This document shows positions 1 through 8,596 of a DNA stretch of 64,000 nt, one piece after another. Numbering within the stretch: the first letter of the stretch is position 1; each line of letters opens with the position of its first letter. The position numbers were made by a program, and so were the translations under genes. Under the pieces are notes generated by a model. That model made no database searches, was not told where the DNA came from, and worked only from the letters and a program-made list of their open reading frames with translations. This DNA is from Paraburkholderia lycopersici. Lineage in GTDB: Bacteria; Pseudomonadota; Gammaproteobacteria; Burkholderiales; Burkholderiaceae. The stretch is from contig NZ_FMYQ01000001.1 in NCBI RefSeq assembly GCF_900096975.1, positions 598,346 to 662,345 on the forward strand, read 5' to 3'.

Positions 1-2
1 TG

Positions 3-641
3 CACGGCGCGTCGCGCGCGATCTTCCCGGCCATCAACGCGGCGATGACGCAATACATCATCGACGCGCTGGGCGTGAGCCGCGACGAGGCCAACCACCT
101 GCGCACGAGCTACACGCACCGCTACGGCGCGACGCTGCTCGGCCTCGCGCGCCATCACCCGATCGATCCGCACGACTTCCTCAAGGTCGTGCACACCTTC
201 GACGATCTGCGCGCCATGCTGCACGCCGAGCGCGGCCTCGCCCGCATGCTCGCCGCGCTGCCCGGCCGCAAGATCGTGCTCACCAACGGCCCCGAGGCGT
301 ACGCGCACGCGGTGCTTGCGGCGCTCGGCATCGAGCGGCTCTTCGAGCGCGTGATCGCCATCGAGGGCATGCGCGCGCGCGGCCGCTGGCGCGCCAAGCC
401 CGACCGCGCGATGCTGCGCGGCACGCTGCGCCGGGCAGGCGTCGCGCTTGCCGACGCGATCCTCATCGAGGACACGCGCAGCCACCTCAAGCACTATCGG
501 CGGCTCGGCATCCGCACCGTGTGGATCACCGGGCATTTACCGGCGCACCTGCCAGGCACCGGCCGGCCCCACTATGTCGATCGTCGCATTCGTTCGCTAA
601 AATCCCTGAAACCAGGCCTGCAATCGGGGCGCTCGAAGTAA
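3..641 (+). CDS. HAD-family pyrimidine 5'-nucleotidase-like hydrolase (5' end outside window)
   Basis: The reading frame is open from the first bases of the window, so the N-terminus, with the usual HAD motif I (DxDxT), lies upstream. The visible part carries HASRAIFP-like residues, then an ILTNGP-type motif II (KIVLTNGPEAYAHAVL) and a motif III/IV region (AKPDRAM, then ILIEDTRSHLKHYRRLG). This order matches the pyrimidine 5'-nucleotidase branch of HAD hydrolases, which dephosphorylate nucleotide monophosphates in the cytosol. It sits 43 bp before slmA on the same strand, a pairing common in Burkholderia. Substrate cannot be fixed from sequence. Confidence 0.85.
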   Translation, partial: HGASRAIFPAINAAMTQYIIDALGVSRDEANHLRTSYTHRYGATLLGLARHHPIDPHDFLKVVHTFDDLRAMLHAERGLARMLAALPGRKIVLTNGPEAYAHAVLAALGIERLFERVIAIEGMRARGRWRAKPDRAMLRGTLRRAGVALADAILIEDTRSHLKHYRRLGIRTVWITGHLPAHLPGTGRPHYVDRRIRSLKSLKPGLQSGRSK

Positions 642-684
642 ACGGGGGAGCGATCACCAGAGGCCTACGCCAGGGACGATATCC

Positions 685-1371
685 ATGCAGCCGACACAAA
701 CGCGCGAAGCAGTCGAAGCAGCAGAATCGCCGGGCGCGGCCCGCCGCGCTCCTCGCCCGAAGCCGGGCGAACGCCGTATCCACATTCTCCAGACGCTCGC
801 CACCCTGCTCGAGGCGCCGCGCGGCGAGAAGATCACTACCGCCGCGCTGGCCGCGCGCCTCGGCGTTTCCGAGGCGGCGCTGTACCGCCATTTCGCGAGC
901 AAGGCCCAGATGTACGAGGGCTTGATCGACTTCATCGAACAGACGCTCTTCGGGCTCATCAACCAGATCGTCGAAAAGGAGCCGAGCGGCGTCCTGCAGG
1001 CGCGCGCAATCGCGCTGATGCTCGTCAACTTCTCGACGCGCAACGCGGGCATGACCCGCGTGTTGACCTGCGAAGCGCTCGTGGGCGAGCACGAGCGGCT
1101 CGCCGAACGCGTGAACCAGATGCTCGACCGCGTCGAGGCGTCCTTGCGCCAGTGCCTGCGCGTCGATCTCGCCCAGCACGCCGAGCGCCAAACCGTTCCG
1201 GGGACGGACCATGCGCGCGCAACGCCCGTGCCGAAGGGGTACGATCCGGCCATCCGTGCGAATCTGGTCATCCGCTACGTGATAGGTTGCTGGCATCGCT
1301 ATGCGCAAAGCGGCTTCACGCGTTCGCCGAGCGAGCACGCAGACGAGCAGATTCGCATCATTCTCCAGTAG
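685..1371 (+). CDS. slmA: TetR-family nucleoid occlusion factor SlmA
   Basis: A 228-residue TetR-fold regulator. Residues about 1-30 are a disordered Ala/Pro/Arg-rich leader. A helix-turn-helix follows at about 31-77 (ITTAALAARLGVSEAALYRHF), then an all-helical ligand/dimer domain. SlmA binds DNA sites over the nucleoid and blocks FtsZ ring assembly there. The ATG is preceded by an AGGGA ribosome-binding sequence. The assignment rests on length, the SlmA-like HTH and the neighbouring HAD hydrolase; a generic TetR regulator is the alternative. Confidence 0.85.
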   Translation: MQPTQTREAVEAAESPGAARRAPRPKPGERRIHILQTLATLLEAPRGEKITTAALAARLGVSEAALYRHFASKAQMYEGLIDFIEQTLFGLINQIVEKEPSGVLQARAIALMLVNFSTRNAGMTRVLTCEALVGEHERLAERVNQMLDRVEASLRQCLRVDLAQHAERQTVPGTDHARATPVPKGYDPAIRANLVIRYVIGCWHRYAQSGFTRSPSEHADEQIRIILQ

Positions 1372-1492
1372 CGCGGCCGCAGTTGCGGCCGTTTTCGCCG
1401 CCCGGGCCGCCAACGTCGCGACGACCATGCCCCGCATGTGACTGGAGCACGGCCCCAAACCCCTGACCTCGGATCGACAGGAGAACCGCCGC

Positions 1493-2074
1493 ATGAACCG
1501 CCCCCTGCCTCCCATTGGCCTGCCCCCCATCCTCGCCAGCCTCTCCGCACATTGGGGCTGGCTCATCGCGCGCGGCATCGCCGCCATCGTCTTCGGCATC
1601 CTCGCCTTCACGCTGCCCGGCCTCACCGTGCTCACGCTCGCCATCGTCTGGGGCGCCTACGCCATCGTCGATGGCGCGTTCGCGCTCATCTACGGGGCGC
1701 GCGGTGGCGGCACGCGGCGCTGGACCTACATCGTCGTGGGCCTGATCGGCGTGATCGCCGGGCTCGTGGCGTTCTTCTGGCCCGGAGAGACGGCCATCGT
1801 CCTCGTGATGATCATCGGCGTCTGGGCGTTCTTCACGGGCATCTTCGAGATCATCTACGCGATCCAGTACCGGCACGCCATCGCGCATCCGTGGGCGGTG
1901 GGCATTTCAGGGCTGCTCTCGGCCGCAGTGGGCTTTTTCCTCGCGCTGTTCCCGGGCGCGGGCGCGCTCTCGCTGATCTGGGTGATCGCCGCCTATGCGG
2001 TGCTCTACGGCTTCCTGATGATCGTCGCGGCCTTCCAGCTGCGGCGCTGGCACAACGCGCATCCGGGCAAGTGA
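1493..2074 (+). CDS. HdeD-family membrane protein (DUF308)
   Basis: A 193-residue, very hydrophobic protein with about six predicted transmembrane helices and the repeated pattern of small-residue-rich helices followed by WG/W motifs seen in the HdeD/DUF308 family (for example GIAAIVFGILAF and VWGAYAIVDGAFALIYG). HdeD in E. coli is linked to acid resistance at high cell density, but the function of this branch is not established. An AGGAGA sequence 8-9 bases before the ATG supports the start. It stands alone between slmA and the methionine operon. Confidence 0.85.
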   Translation: MNRPLPPIGLPPILASLSAHWGWLIARGIAAIVFGILAFTLPGLTVLTLAIVWGAYAIVDGAFALIYGARGGGTRRWTYIVVGLIGVIAGLVAFFWPGETAIVLVMIIGVWAFFTGIFEIIYAIQYRHAIAHPWAVGISGLLSAAVGFFLALFPGAGALSLIWVIAAYAVLYGFLMIVAAFQLRRWHNAHPGK

Positions 2075-2183
2075 CAGGCATGGGCGGCCTCGCGCGGCGC
2101 GCGCGAGCGAAGACGCCCCGGACGGCGACACCGTGCCGCCCAGGCGTCTTCCCCCGCGCCGCATCGCTTTGCATTTTTTCCGA

Positions 2184-2189
2184 TATACT
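2184..2189 (+). promoter_or_regulatory. Candidate -10 box of the metX leader promoter
   Basis: TATACT lies in a locally AT-rich patch about 55 bases before the riboswitch stem. No good -35 hexamer sits at 16-18 bp, so only the -10 is proposed. Confidence 0.3.
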
Positions 2190-2245
2190 CTGCGTTCCTT
2201 TTGCAATACCCACGCGCCGATTTGCTGACTCGATTGCGGGCGCGT

Positions 2246-2297
2246 GAACGCCGGGACCTCAAGCCCGGCGTTCGATATAAATGCGGCTAAAGAGGTC
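2246..2297 (+). promoter_or_regulatory. SAM-II (SAM-alpha)-like riboswitch upstream of metX
   Basis: A perfect 10-bp stem (GAACGCCGGG pairing with CCCGGCGTTC, 8-base loop) is followed by GATATAAATGCGGCTAAA, which closely matches the conserved 3' half of the SAM-II aptamer (ATAAATGnnGCTAAA). The loop bases ACCTC (2256-2260) are complementary to GAGGT (2292-2296), which gives the H-type pseudoknot that defines the class. It lies 75 bases before metX, the usual target. SAM-II elements act by hiding the ribosome-binding site when S-adenosylmethionine is bound. The stem is longer than in the classic alphaproteobacterial examples, so a SAM-II/SAM-V-type variant is possible. Confidence 0.7.
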
Positions 2298-2371
2298 GTC
2301 AGCCGCGCCAATCTCCCGCACTCCGCGCCCGCCGACACCGTTTAGCCGCCCGAAAAACCAAGGCGGAACGA

Positions 2372-3517
2372 ATGGAATCGATCGGCATCGTCGCTCCTCA
2401 AACACTGCATTTCGACGAGCCCCTGCAACTGCAGAACGGCACGGCGCTGGCCGGGTACGACCTCGTGGTCGAAACCTACGGCACGCTCAACGCCGCCCGC
2501 AGCAACGCGGTGCTCGTCTGTCACGCGCTCAACGCCTCGCACCACGTGGCGGGCGTCTACGAAGGCGACCCGAAGAACGTCGGGTGGTGGGACAACATGG
2601 TCGGCCCCGGCAAGCCGCTCGACACCAACCGCTTCTTCGTGATCGGCGTGAACAATCTCGGCTCGTGCTTCGGCTCGACCGGCCCGATGAGCCTCGACCC
2701 CGCCACGGGCCGGCCCTACGGCGCGAAGTTTCCGGTCGTGACCGTCGAGGACTGGGTGGACGCGCAGGCGCGCGTGGCCGACCGCTTCGGCATCGGGAAG
2801 TTCGCCGCGGTGATGGGCGGCAGCCTCGGCGGCATGCAGGCGCTCGCATGGAGCCTGCGTTATCCGGAGCGTCTTTGCCACTGCATCGTGGTCGCCTCGA
2901 CGCCCAAGCTCTCGGCGCAGAACATCGCATTCAACGAAGTGGCGCGCTCGGCGATCCTTTCGGACCCCGACTTCCACGGCGGCGACTACTACGCGCACGG
3001 CGTGAAGCCGAAGCGCGGCCTGCGCGTGGCACGCATGATCGGCCACATCACCTATCTTTCCGACGACGACATGGCCGAGAAATTCGGCCGGGCGCTGCGG
3101 CGCGCGGAAGGCGCCGTCGACGAATACAACTTCAACTTCGACGTGGAATTCGAAGTGGAGTCGTATCTGCGCTATCAGGGCGACAAGTTCGCCGACTACT
3201 TCGACGCGAACACCTACCTGCTCATCACGCGCGCGCTCGACTACTTCGATCCCGCCAAGGCCTACGAGGGCGACCTCACGCGCGCGCTCGCACACACGAA
3301 GGCGAAGTACCTCGTGGCGAGCTTCACGACCGACTGGCGCTTCGCGCCCGCGCGCTCGCGCGAGCTCGTGAAAGCGCTGCTCGACCACAAGCGCCAGGTG
3401 AGCTACGCCGAAATCGACGCGCCGCACGGCCACGACGCATTCCTGCTCGACGACGCGCGCTACCACAACGTCGTGCGCGCCTACTACGAACGCATTGCCA
3501 GCGAGGTGGGCGCATGA
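2372..3517 (+). CDS. metX: Homoserine O-acyltransferase (MetX)
   Basis: A 381-residue alpha/beta-hydrolase-fold enzyme that acylates the hydroxyl of L-homoserine, the first committed step of methionine synthesis. The nucleophile is Ser151 in GGSLGGMQ, with the family signatures [12 protein letters not shown] before it and the catalytic Asp/His near the end (DWRF region and [10 protein letters not shown]). Many proteobacterial MetX proteins use succinyl-CoA rather than acetyl-CoA; the sequence alone does not decide which is used here. Start ATG follows AAGGCGG. It overlaps metW by four bases (ATGA), so the two are translationally coupled. A SAM-II-like riboswitch precedes it. Confidence 0.96.
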   Translation: MESIGIVAPQTLHFDEPLQLQNGTALAGYDLVVETYGTLNAARSNAVLVCHALNASHHVAGVYEGDPKNVGWWDNMVGPGKPLDTNRFFVIGVNNLGSCFGSTGPMSLDPATGRPYGAKFPVVTVEDWVDAQARVADRFGIGKFAAVMGGSLGGMQALAWSLRYPERLCHCIVVASTPKLSAQNIAFNEVARSAILSDPDFHGGDYYAHGVKPKRGLRVARMIGHITYLSDDDMAEKFGRALRRAEGAVDEYNFNFDVEFEVESYLRYQGDKFADYFDANTYLLITRALDYFDPAKAYEGDLTRALAHTKAKYLVASFTTDWRFAPARSRELVKALLDHKRQVSYAEIDAPHGHDAFLLDDARYHNVVRAYYERIASEVGA

Positions 3518-4122
3518 ACCAGAGCGCTTTCGACAGTCTTTCCGCCCGTCCCGACTTTCGCACCATCGCGCGCTGGATCGAGCCGCGCGCGACCGTGCTC
3601 GACCTCGGCTGCGGCGACGGCGCGCTGCTCGCGCTGCTCTGCGAAGAGCTCGAATGCTCGGGCTACGGCATCGAGATCAACGACGCGGGCGTGCTCGCCT
3701 CGGTGAAGAACGGCATCAACGTGATCCAGCAGAACCTGGAAGACGGCCTGCGCCTTTTCGAGGACGCGAGCTTCGACTTCGCGATCCTCTCGCAGACCTT
3801 GCAGACCATCCATCAAACCGCCGCGATCCTGCGCGAGACGGCGCGCGTGGGCAAGGAATGCATCGTCTCGTTCCCGAACTTCGGCTACTGGCCGCACCGG
3901 CTCTCGGTGCTGCGCGGACGGATGCCGGTGTCGAAATCGCTGCCCTACCAGTGGCACAACACGCCGAACGTGCGCGTTCTCACCGTGAAGGACTTCGAGG
4001 CGCTCGCGCCCGAAGTGGGCATCGAAATTCTCGACCGCGCCGTGCTGCACGGCGGTCAGACCGTGCGTTGGGGCGTGAACTGGCGTGGTAGTCTTGCGGT
4101 CTATCGCGTGAGAAAAAAATGA
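3514..4122 (+). CDS. metW: Methionine biosynthesis protein MetW
   Basis: A 202-residue class I methyltransferase-fold protein with the SAM-binding motif [12 protein letters not shown] at about residues 29-40 and the MetW signature [12 protein letters not shown]. MetW is required with MetX in several Proteobacteria and is thought to support or stabilise MetX activity; no methyl-transfer substrate is established. The start chosen is the ATG whose first four bases overlap the metX stop. The frame is open further upstream inside metX, but that extension is antisense to nothing and lacks family similarity. Confidence 0.95.
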   Translation: MNQSAFDSLSARPDFRTIARWIEPRATVLDLGCGDGALLALLCEELECSGYGIEINDAGVLASVKNGINVIQQNLEDGLRLFEDASFDFAILSQTLQTIHQTAAILRETARVGKECIVSFPNFGYWPHRLSVLRGRMPVSKSLPYQWHNTPNVRVLTVKDFEALAPEVGIEILDRAVLHGGQTVRWGVNWRGSLAVYRVRKK

Positions 4123-4191
4123 CGCCGTGCGCGGCGTCGCGTGTTTTTCTGCCCGACCGAATCACCAGACACCGCCGCCGCTAACGACGAC

Positions 4192-5586
4192 ATGCAGAAT
4201 CCGCCCCCCGAGGCACCCGCTCTTACCGCTCACGAATCCCATCCCGGCTGGCGTGCGTACCTGAATACGCACATGCTGATCTGCGTGTTCCTCGGCTTCA
4301 CGTCGGGGCTGCCGCTTTTCACGCTCGTCTATCTCGTGCAGGCGTGGCTACGCTCCGAGGGCGTCAATCTCAAGGAAATCGGCCTCTTCGCGCTGATCCA
4401 GTTCCCCTATACGTGGAAGTTCGTCTGGGCGCCGCTGATGGACCGCTATGTGCCGCGCCTGCCGGGCTGGCGTCCGGGGCGCCGCCGCGGCTGGATGCTC
4501 GTCACGCAGATCCTGGTCGCGCTCGCCATCGGCACGCTCGGCTACGTCTCGCCAAAAGAGTCGATCTGGACCGTGGCCGCGCTCACCGCGCTCGTGGCGT
4601 TCTTCGGCGCGAGCCAGGACATCTCCATCGACGCCTATCGCCGCGAACTGCTCACCGATACGCAGCAGGGCCTCGGCAACGCAGTCCACGTGAACGCCTA
4701 CAAGATCGCGGCGCTCGTGCCCGGTTCGCTCGCGCTGATCCTCTCCGACCACCTGCCGTGGAGCACCGTGTTCGTCGTCACGGCCGCATTCATGATTCCC
4801 GGCATGATCATGACGCTCGTGGTGAGCGAGCCCGAGGTGCACGGCGCGCCGCCGAAAAACCTGCGCGAGGCGATCGTGCAGCCGTTCGCGGAATTCGTGC
4901 GCCGCGACGGCCTCGCCGCCGCGCTGTTCGTGCTCGCGTTCATCTTCCTCTACAAGCTCGGCGACACGATGGCGACCACGCTCTCGACGTCGTTCTTCCT
5001 CGACATCGGCTACTCGCGCACCGAGATCGGCGTGATCGCCAAGATGACGGCGTTCGGCGCAAGCCTCGCGGGCGGCATCATCGGCGGCGTGGCGCTCGTG
5101 AAGATCGGCATCGGACGCGGGTTATGGATCTTCGGATTCCTGCAGATGGTCTCGACGCTCGGCTTCGCGTGGCTCGCCCAGCTCGGCGCGGGTTCGCCCT
5201 CGCTCGCGGCGATCTACGACGCGGTGCTCGCCATGAGCCACGCGGTGGCGTCGGTCGCGGGCCTCTTCGGCGCGAGCGTGCAGTTCACGCTCGATCCGCG
5301 CGCCGTGGCGCTCGCGTTGGTGTACGGCTTCGAGACCTTCGCCACCGGCCTCACGCTCGCCGCGTTCACCGCCTATATCGCGAGCACGACCGACCCGCGC
5401 TATACCGCCACGCAGTTCGCGCTCTTCACGAGCCTCGCCTCCGTGCCGCGCACCCTGGCCTCGGCCGCGAGCGGGTATGTGGTCGCGCGGATCGGCTGGT
5501 TCGACTACTTCTTCGTCTGCACCTTGCTCGCGGTACCGGGTATGCTCCTGCTCATTCGTATCGCCCCCTGGAGAGTCCGGTCGTGA
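4192..5586 (+). CDS. ampG: AmpG-type muropeptide transporter (MFS)
   Basis: A 464-residue major facilitator protein with about 12-14 membrane helices. The start region (SGLPLFTLVYLVQAWLR) and APLMDRY, followed by the basic loop GRRRGW, match AmpG permeases, which import GlcNAc-anhydroMurNAc peptides for peptidoglycan recycling and, in some species, beta-lactamase induction. An upstream in-frame GTG at 4141 would add 17 residues, but ATG 4192 better fits the family N-terminus. The stop overlaps the GTG start of the next gene (GTGA), so the protease gene is probably co-transcribed. Confidence 0.88.
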   Translation: MQNPPPEAPALTAHESHPGWRAYLNTHMLICVFLGFTSGLPLFTLVYLVQAWLRSEGVNLKEIGLFALIQFPYTWKFVWAPLMDRYVPRLPGWRPGRRRGWMLVTQILVALAIGTLGYVSPKESIWTVAALTALVAFFGASQDISIDAYRRELLTDTQQGLGNAVHVNAYKIAALVPGSLALILSDHLPWSTVFVVTAAFMIPGMIMTLVVSEPEVHGAPPKNLREAIVQPFAEFVRRDGLAAALFVLAFIFLYKLGDTMATTLSTSFFLDIGYSRTEIGVIAKMTAFGASLAGGIIGGVALVKIGIGRGLWIFGFLQMVSTLGFAWLAQLGAGSPSLAAIYDAVLAMSHAVASVAGLFGASVQFTLDPRAVALALVYGFETFATGLTLAAFTAYIASTTDPRYTATQFALFTSLASVPRTLASAASGYVVARIGWFDYFFVCTLLAVPGMLLLIRIAPWRVRS

Positions 5587-6746
5587 GCCCGCATGAGATC
5601 GACGTGCAAAGCCCGCGCACGCCGCAGCATCGGGCGCGCCGCAGCGGCGTGCGTGCTCGTGCGCTGGCGCTGGCCGCCGCTGCGGCCTTGCCCGCGTGGA
5701 ACGCCCGGGGCGCCGAGAGCCCCGCGGCCACGAGCGCGGCGCTCGCGCAACCCGGCGGCGCCACGGCGGCGGCGGTCAGCGGCGCAAACGCAAGCAGCGG
5801 CGCCAATGCCGCGGCGGCCAATAATGCAGCGGGCAATAGTGCAGCGGGCAATAGTGCAGCGGGCAATAGTGCGGCAGGCAACGGCGCGCCCGCGAACGCC
5901 ACCTCCGGCAACCTGGCGGCCACTGCGCCGAACACGGGCCGCGTGGTGCGCTTCGGCAACGCCGCGGTGTACCGCAACCTGATTCCCTCGCCGATGCTCG
6001 AAGCGCAGGCCGCCTCCGAATTCAACGAGATCGTGCGCGGCGCGGCGCACTCGAACCGCCTCTATGCCGATAGCGACCCGCACGTGCAGCGCGTGCGCGC
6101 GTTCGTCGACCGGCTCGCGCCTTATTCGGTGAAGTGGAGCGATCGCGTCAAGAACTGGAAGTGGGAAATAGCGGTGATCCGCTCGAACGACATCCGCATG
6201 TATTGCCTGCCCGGCGGCAAGATCGTCGTGTACGGCGGCCTGCTCGACCGCGTGAAGCTCAACGACAACGAGTTCGGCATCCTGCTCGGCCACGAGATCG
6301 CGCATGCGGTGCGCGAACACGTGCGCGAGCGCCTTGGCGAGCAGCAGGCGGCGCAGATCGAATCGGGCAGCGTGCCGCAGCTTTTCGGGCTCGCGGATCT
6401 CGGCGTGTTTCCGCTCGGCATCGGCTCGCAGCTCGTGGAGATGCACTACGGCCGCGCCGACGAAACCGAAGCCGACGTGATCGGCAGCGACATCGCCGCT
6501 CGCGCGGGCTTCGATCCGCGCGCCGCGCTCACGCTCTGGGACAAGCTCGCGCAGGCCACGCGCGCGGACCGCGACCAGGGCTTCATCTACGTGCATCCGT
6601 ACACGCCCGCGCGGCGCGCGGATATCGCCAAGCGCCTCGCGGACATGATGCCGCTCTACGCCAAGGCCATCGGCAAGCCGCTCGACGCGCTGCCCGACTA
6701 CGAAGGCATGCCGGTGCCGCAGCGGCGCAAGCTGGCCGGACCTTGA
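5583..6746 (+). CDS. M48-family metalloprotease with N-terminal repeat linker
   Basis: A 387-residue exported protease. The N-terminus has an Arg-rich n-region and a hydrophobic Ala/Leu stretch (about residues 25-40), consistent with a signal peptide. A low-complexity Ala/Asn/Gly linker follows at about 45-115 and contains four pentapeptide repeats (NSAAG type). The catalytic domain has the zinc motif HEIAH (first His about residue 237) and a downstream ETEAD glutamate ligand. The family includes LoiP/BepA-like periplasmic proteases for envelope quality control. GTG is chosen as start because it overlaps the ampG stop; the frame is open far upstream but in the ampG shadow. Confidence 0.88.
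   Translation: MSPHEIDVQSPRTPQHRARRSGVRARALALAAAAALPAWNARGAESPAATSAALAQPGGATAAAVSGANASSGANAAAANNAAGNSAAGNSAAGNSAAGNGAPANATSGNLAATAPNTGRVVRFGNAAVYRNLIPSPMLEAQAASEFNEIVRGAAHSNRLYADSDPHVQRVRAFVDRLAPYSVKWSDRVKNWKWEIAVIRSNDIRMYCLPGGKIVVYGGLLDRVKLNDNEFGILLGHEIAHAVREHVRERLGEQQAAQIESGSVPQLFGLADLGVFPLGIGSQLVEMHYGRADETEADVIGSDIAARAGFDPRAALTLWDKLAQATRADRDQGFIYVHPYTPARRADIAKRLADMMPLYAKAIGKPLDALPDYEGMPVPQRRKLAGP
5820..5879 (+). repeat. Four 15-bp tandem repeats inside the M48 protease gene
   Basis: Four consecutive 15-base units (AATAGTGCAGCGGGC type; the first and last differ by one or two bases) encode NNAAG/NSAAG pentapeptides in the linker. Copy-number change would keep the reading frame and only lengthen or shorten the linker. 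Confidence 0.9.
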
Positions 6747-6777
6747 GCCCGCACCCGGCGCGCGCCGCGCCGACCCG

Positions 6778-7557
6778 TCAGCTCTTGACCTCGTAGTCGT
6801 AATCGACGGTCAGCGGCGCGTGATCGCTGAACTTGATGTCCTTGAAGATCGACGTGCGCTTCGCCTTGTGCGCAATGCCGGGCGTCGCGATCTGATAGTC
6901 GATGCGCCACCCCACGTTCTTCGCATAAGCCTGGCCGCGGTTGCTCCACCAGGTGTATTGCTCGGGACGCGGGTCGAGCGTGCGGAACACGTCTACGTAG
7001 CCCACGTCGTCGAAAAGACTCGTGAGCCACGCGCGCTCCTCGGGCAGGCAACCCGAGTTCTTCTGGTTGCCCTTCCAGTTCTTGATGTCGATTTCCTTGT
7101 GGACGATGTTCACGTCGCCGCACACGATCACTTCGCGCTCGCGCCTCAGTTCCCTGAGGTGCGGCATGAATTCGTCCATGAAGCGGTACTTCGCGGCCTG
7201 GCGCTCGTCGCCGCTCGAGCCCGAAGGCACGTACACCGAAACCACCGAAAGGTCGCCATAGCGCGTTTCCACATAGCGGCCTTCCGGATCGAACTCCTTG
7301 CTGCCGAAACCGATGATGACCTCGTCGGGTTCGTGGCGCGTGTACACGCCCGCGCCGCTATAGCCCTTCTTCACCGCGTGCTGGAAATAGCCCGTGAAGT
7401 CGTGCGGCGCGAGAAATTCGGGCGTCATATCGTCCTGCGAGCACTTGATTTCCTGCACGCAGAGCACATCGGCATTCTGCCGGCCGAACCATTCGAAAAA
7501 CCCCTTCTTCGCCGCCGAGCGGATGCCATTCAGATTCGCGGTGATCACGCGCAACAT
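6778..7557 (-). CDS. xth: Exodeoxyribonuclease III (AP endonuclease)
   Basis: A 259-residue endonuclease/exonuclease/phosphatase-fold enzyme that cuts DNA at abasic sites and removes 3' blocks in base excision repair. It shows the family order: ITANLNGIRSA at the start, CVQEIKC with the metal-binding Glu, the YSGAGVYT segment, GDVNIVH, and the terminal SDHAPLTVDY. The start is the ATG behind a strong AGGAGG (9 bases upstream); an in-frame ATG 42 bases upstream lacks such a site. It is convergent with the M48 protease gene. Confidence 0.93.
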   Translation of the reverse strand: MLRVITANLNGIRSAAKKGFFEWFGRQNADVLCVQEIKCSQDDMTPEFLAPHDFTGYFQHAVKKGYSGAGVYTRHEPDEVIIGFGSKEFDPEGRYVETRYGDLSVVSVYVPSGSSGDERQAAKYRFMDEFMPHLRELRREREVIVCGDVNIVHKEIDIKNWKGNQKNSGCLPEERAWLTSLFDDVGYVDVFRTLDPRPEQYTWWSNRGQAYAKNVGWRIDYQIATPGIAHKAKRTSIFKDIKFSDHAPLTVDYDYEVKS

Positions 7558-7627
7558 GTCTTCTTTCCTCCTGATTTGCGTTGCCTCGCGGCGCGGCATG
7601 ACGCGGCGCGAAGGGACAGGGTCGGTC

Positions 7628-8464
7628 TCACTCGATCTTGAGACCCTTGAGCTCGGCCTTGGCCGGCGGATATTCGAGCTTCAGGCTCTCCATCAGCCGC
7701 AGCAGCAGTTCGCCCACCATGACGTTGCGGTGCGACTTCGAATTGGCGGGAATCACATACCACGGCGCATATTCGGTCGAGGTGGCCGCGAGCGCGTCCC
7801 GGTATGCGGCCTGATAGGCATCCCAGAGCTTGCGCGCTTCCAGATCGGAGACATCGAACTTCCAGTGCTTGCTGGGGTCGTCGATGCGCGCCTGGATGCG
7901 GCTCCTCTGCTCGTCCTTCGAAATGTGCAGCATGCACTTGATGATCGACGTGCCGCTCTCGGCGAGCAGCCGCTCGAAGTCGCGGATCTGCCGGTAGCGG
8001 CGCTCGCACTCGGCGGGGTCGATATGGCCCATTACGCGCGGCACGAGCACGTCTTCGTAGTGGCTGCGGTTGAAGATGGTCAGTTCGCCCGCCCCGGGCA
8101 CCTGCAAATGCACGCGCCAGAGAAAGTCGCGCGCGGCCTCGGCGGGCGTGGGCGCGCGAAACGGCACGATGCGCAGGCCAAGCGGATCGACCTCGTGAAA
8201 GACGCCGCGTATGGTGCCGTCCTTGCCGCTCGTGTCCATGCCCTGCAGCACGAGCAGCACGCGCTGGTGGCGCTGCGCATGCAGGCGTTCCTGTTGCACG
8301 TCGAGCTTGTTGCCGATCTCCGAGAGCCGGTCGCGGTCGCCGTCCTTGGTGCCGGCCGAGAACGGTTTCGCGGCGGGGTCGAGCGCGTCGAGCGAGAACT
8401 TCTCCGCTTTCTTTTCGCTGAAATACGGCACGCGGTAATCGTCGAGACTCGGGGGTTTGGACAT
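7628..8464 (-). CDS. PPK2-family polyphosphate kinase / polyP:nucleotide phosphotransferase
   Basis: A 278-residue P-loop kinase. The Walker A region reads LQGMDTSGKDGTI, followed by the PPK2 lid and core motifs (FNRSHYEDVL and KCMLHISKDEQ). PPK2 enzymes transfer phosphate between polyphosphate and nucleotides and help set ATP/GTP and polyphosphate pools. The start MSKPPS is preceded by GAGAGGAGAA; longer in-frame starts lie upstream but lack a site and conserved residues. It is 70 bases upstream of xth on the same strand. The sequence does not settle which nucleotide it prefers. Confidence 0.92.
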   Translation of the reverse strand: MSKPPSLDDYRVPYFSEKKAEKFSLDALDPAAKPFSAGTKDGDRDRLSEIGNKLDVQQERLHAQRHQRVLLVLQGMDTSGKDGTIRGVFHEVDPLGLRIVPFRAPTPAEAARDFLWRVHLQVPGAGELTIFNRSHYEDVLVPRVMGHIDPAECERRYRQIRDFERLLAESGTSIIKCMLHISKDEQRSRIQARIDDPSKHWKFDVSDLEARKLWDAYQAAYRDALAATSTEYAPWYVIPANSKSHRNVMVGELLLRLMESLKLEYPPAKAELKGLKIE

Positions 8465-8596
8465 GCGATGTTCTCCTCTCATGGTTACGGCTGCGGCAAC
8501 GCGCGGCAAACGCCGTTGCGTCCGCCTGAAGCGGCAAGGCGGCGCCGCACTGCTACGCACGACGCCGCCTCGCAAGCATGCCCGAATCAGGCGGGA

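Noticed and set aside
2281..3513. Upstream extension of the metW frame through metX
   Set aside because: It is Arg-rich shadow sequence of metX; the ATGA overlap gives the natural metW start.
4344..5582. Upstream extension of the M48 protease frame through ampG
   Set aside because: Shadow of ampG; the signal peptide and GTGA overlap place the start at 5583.
8536..8572. GC-rich inverted repeat upstream of the PPK2 gene
   Set aside because: The loop is long and no T-run follows on either strand, so it is not called as a terminator.
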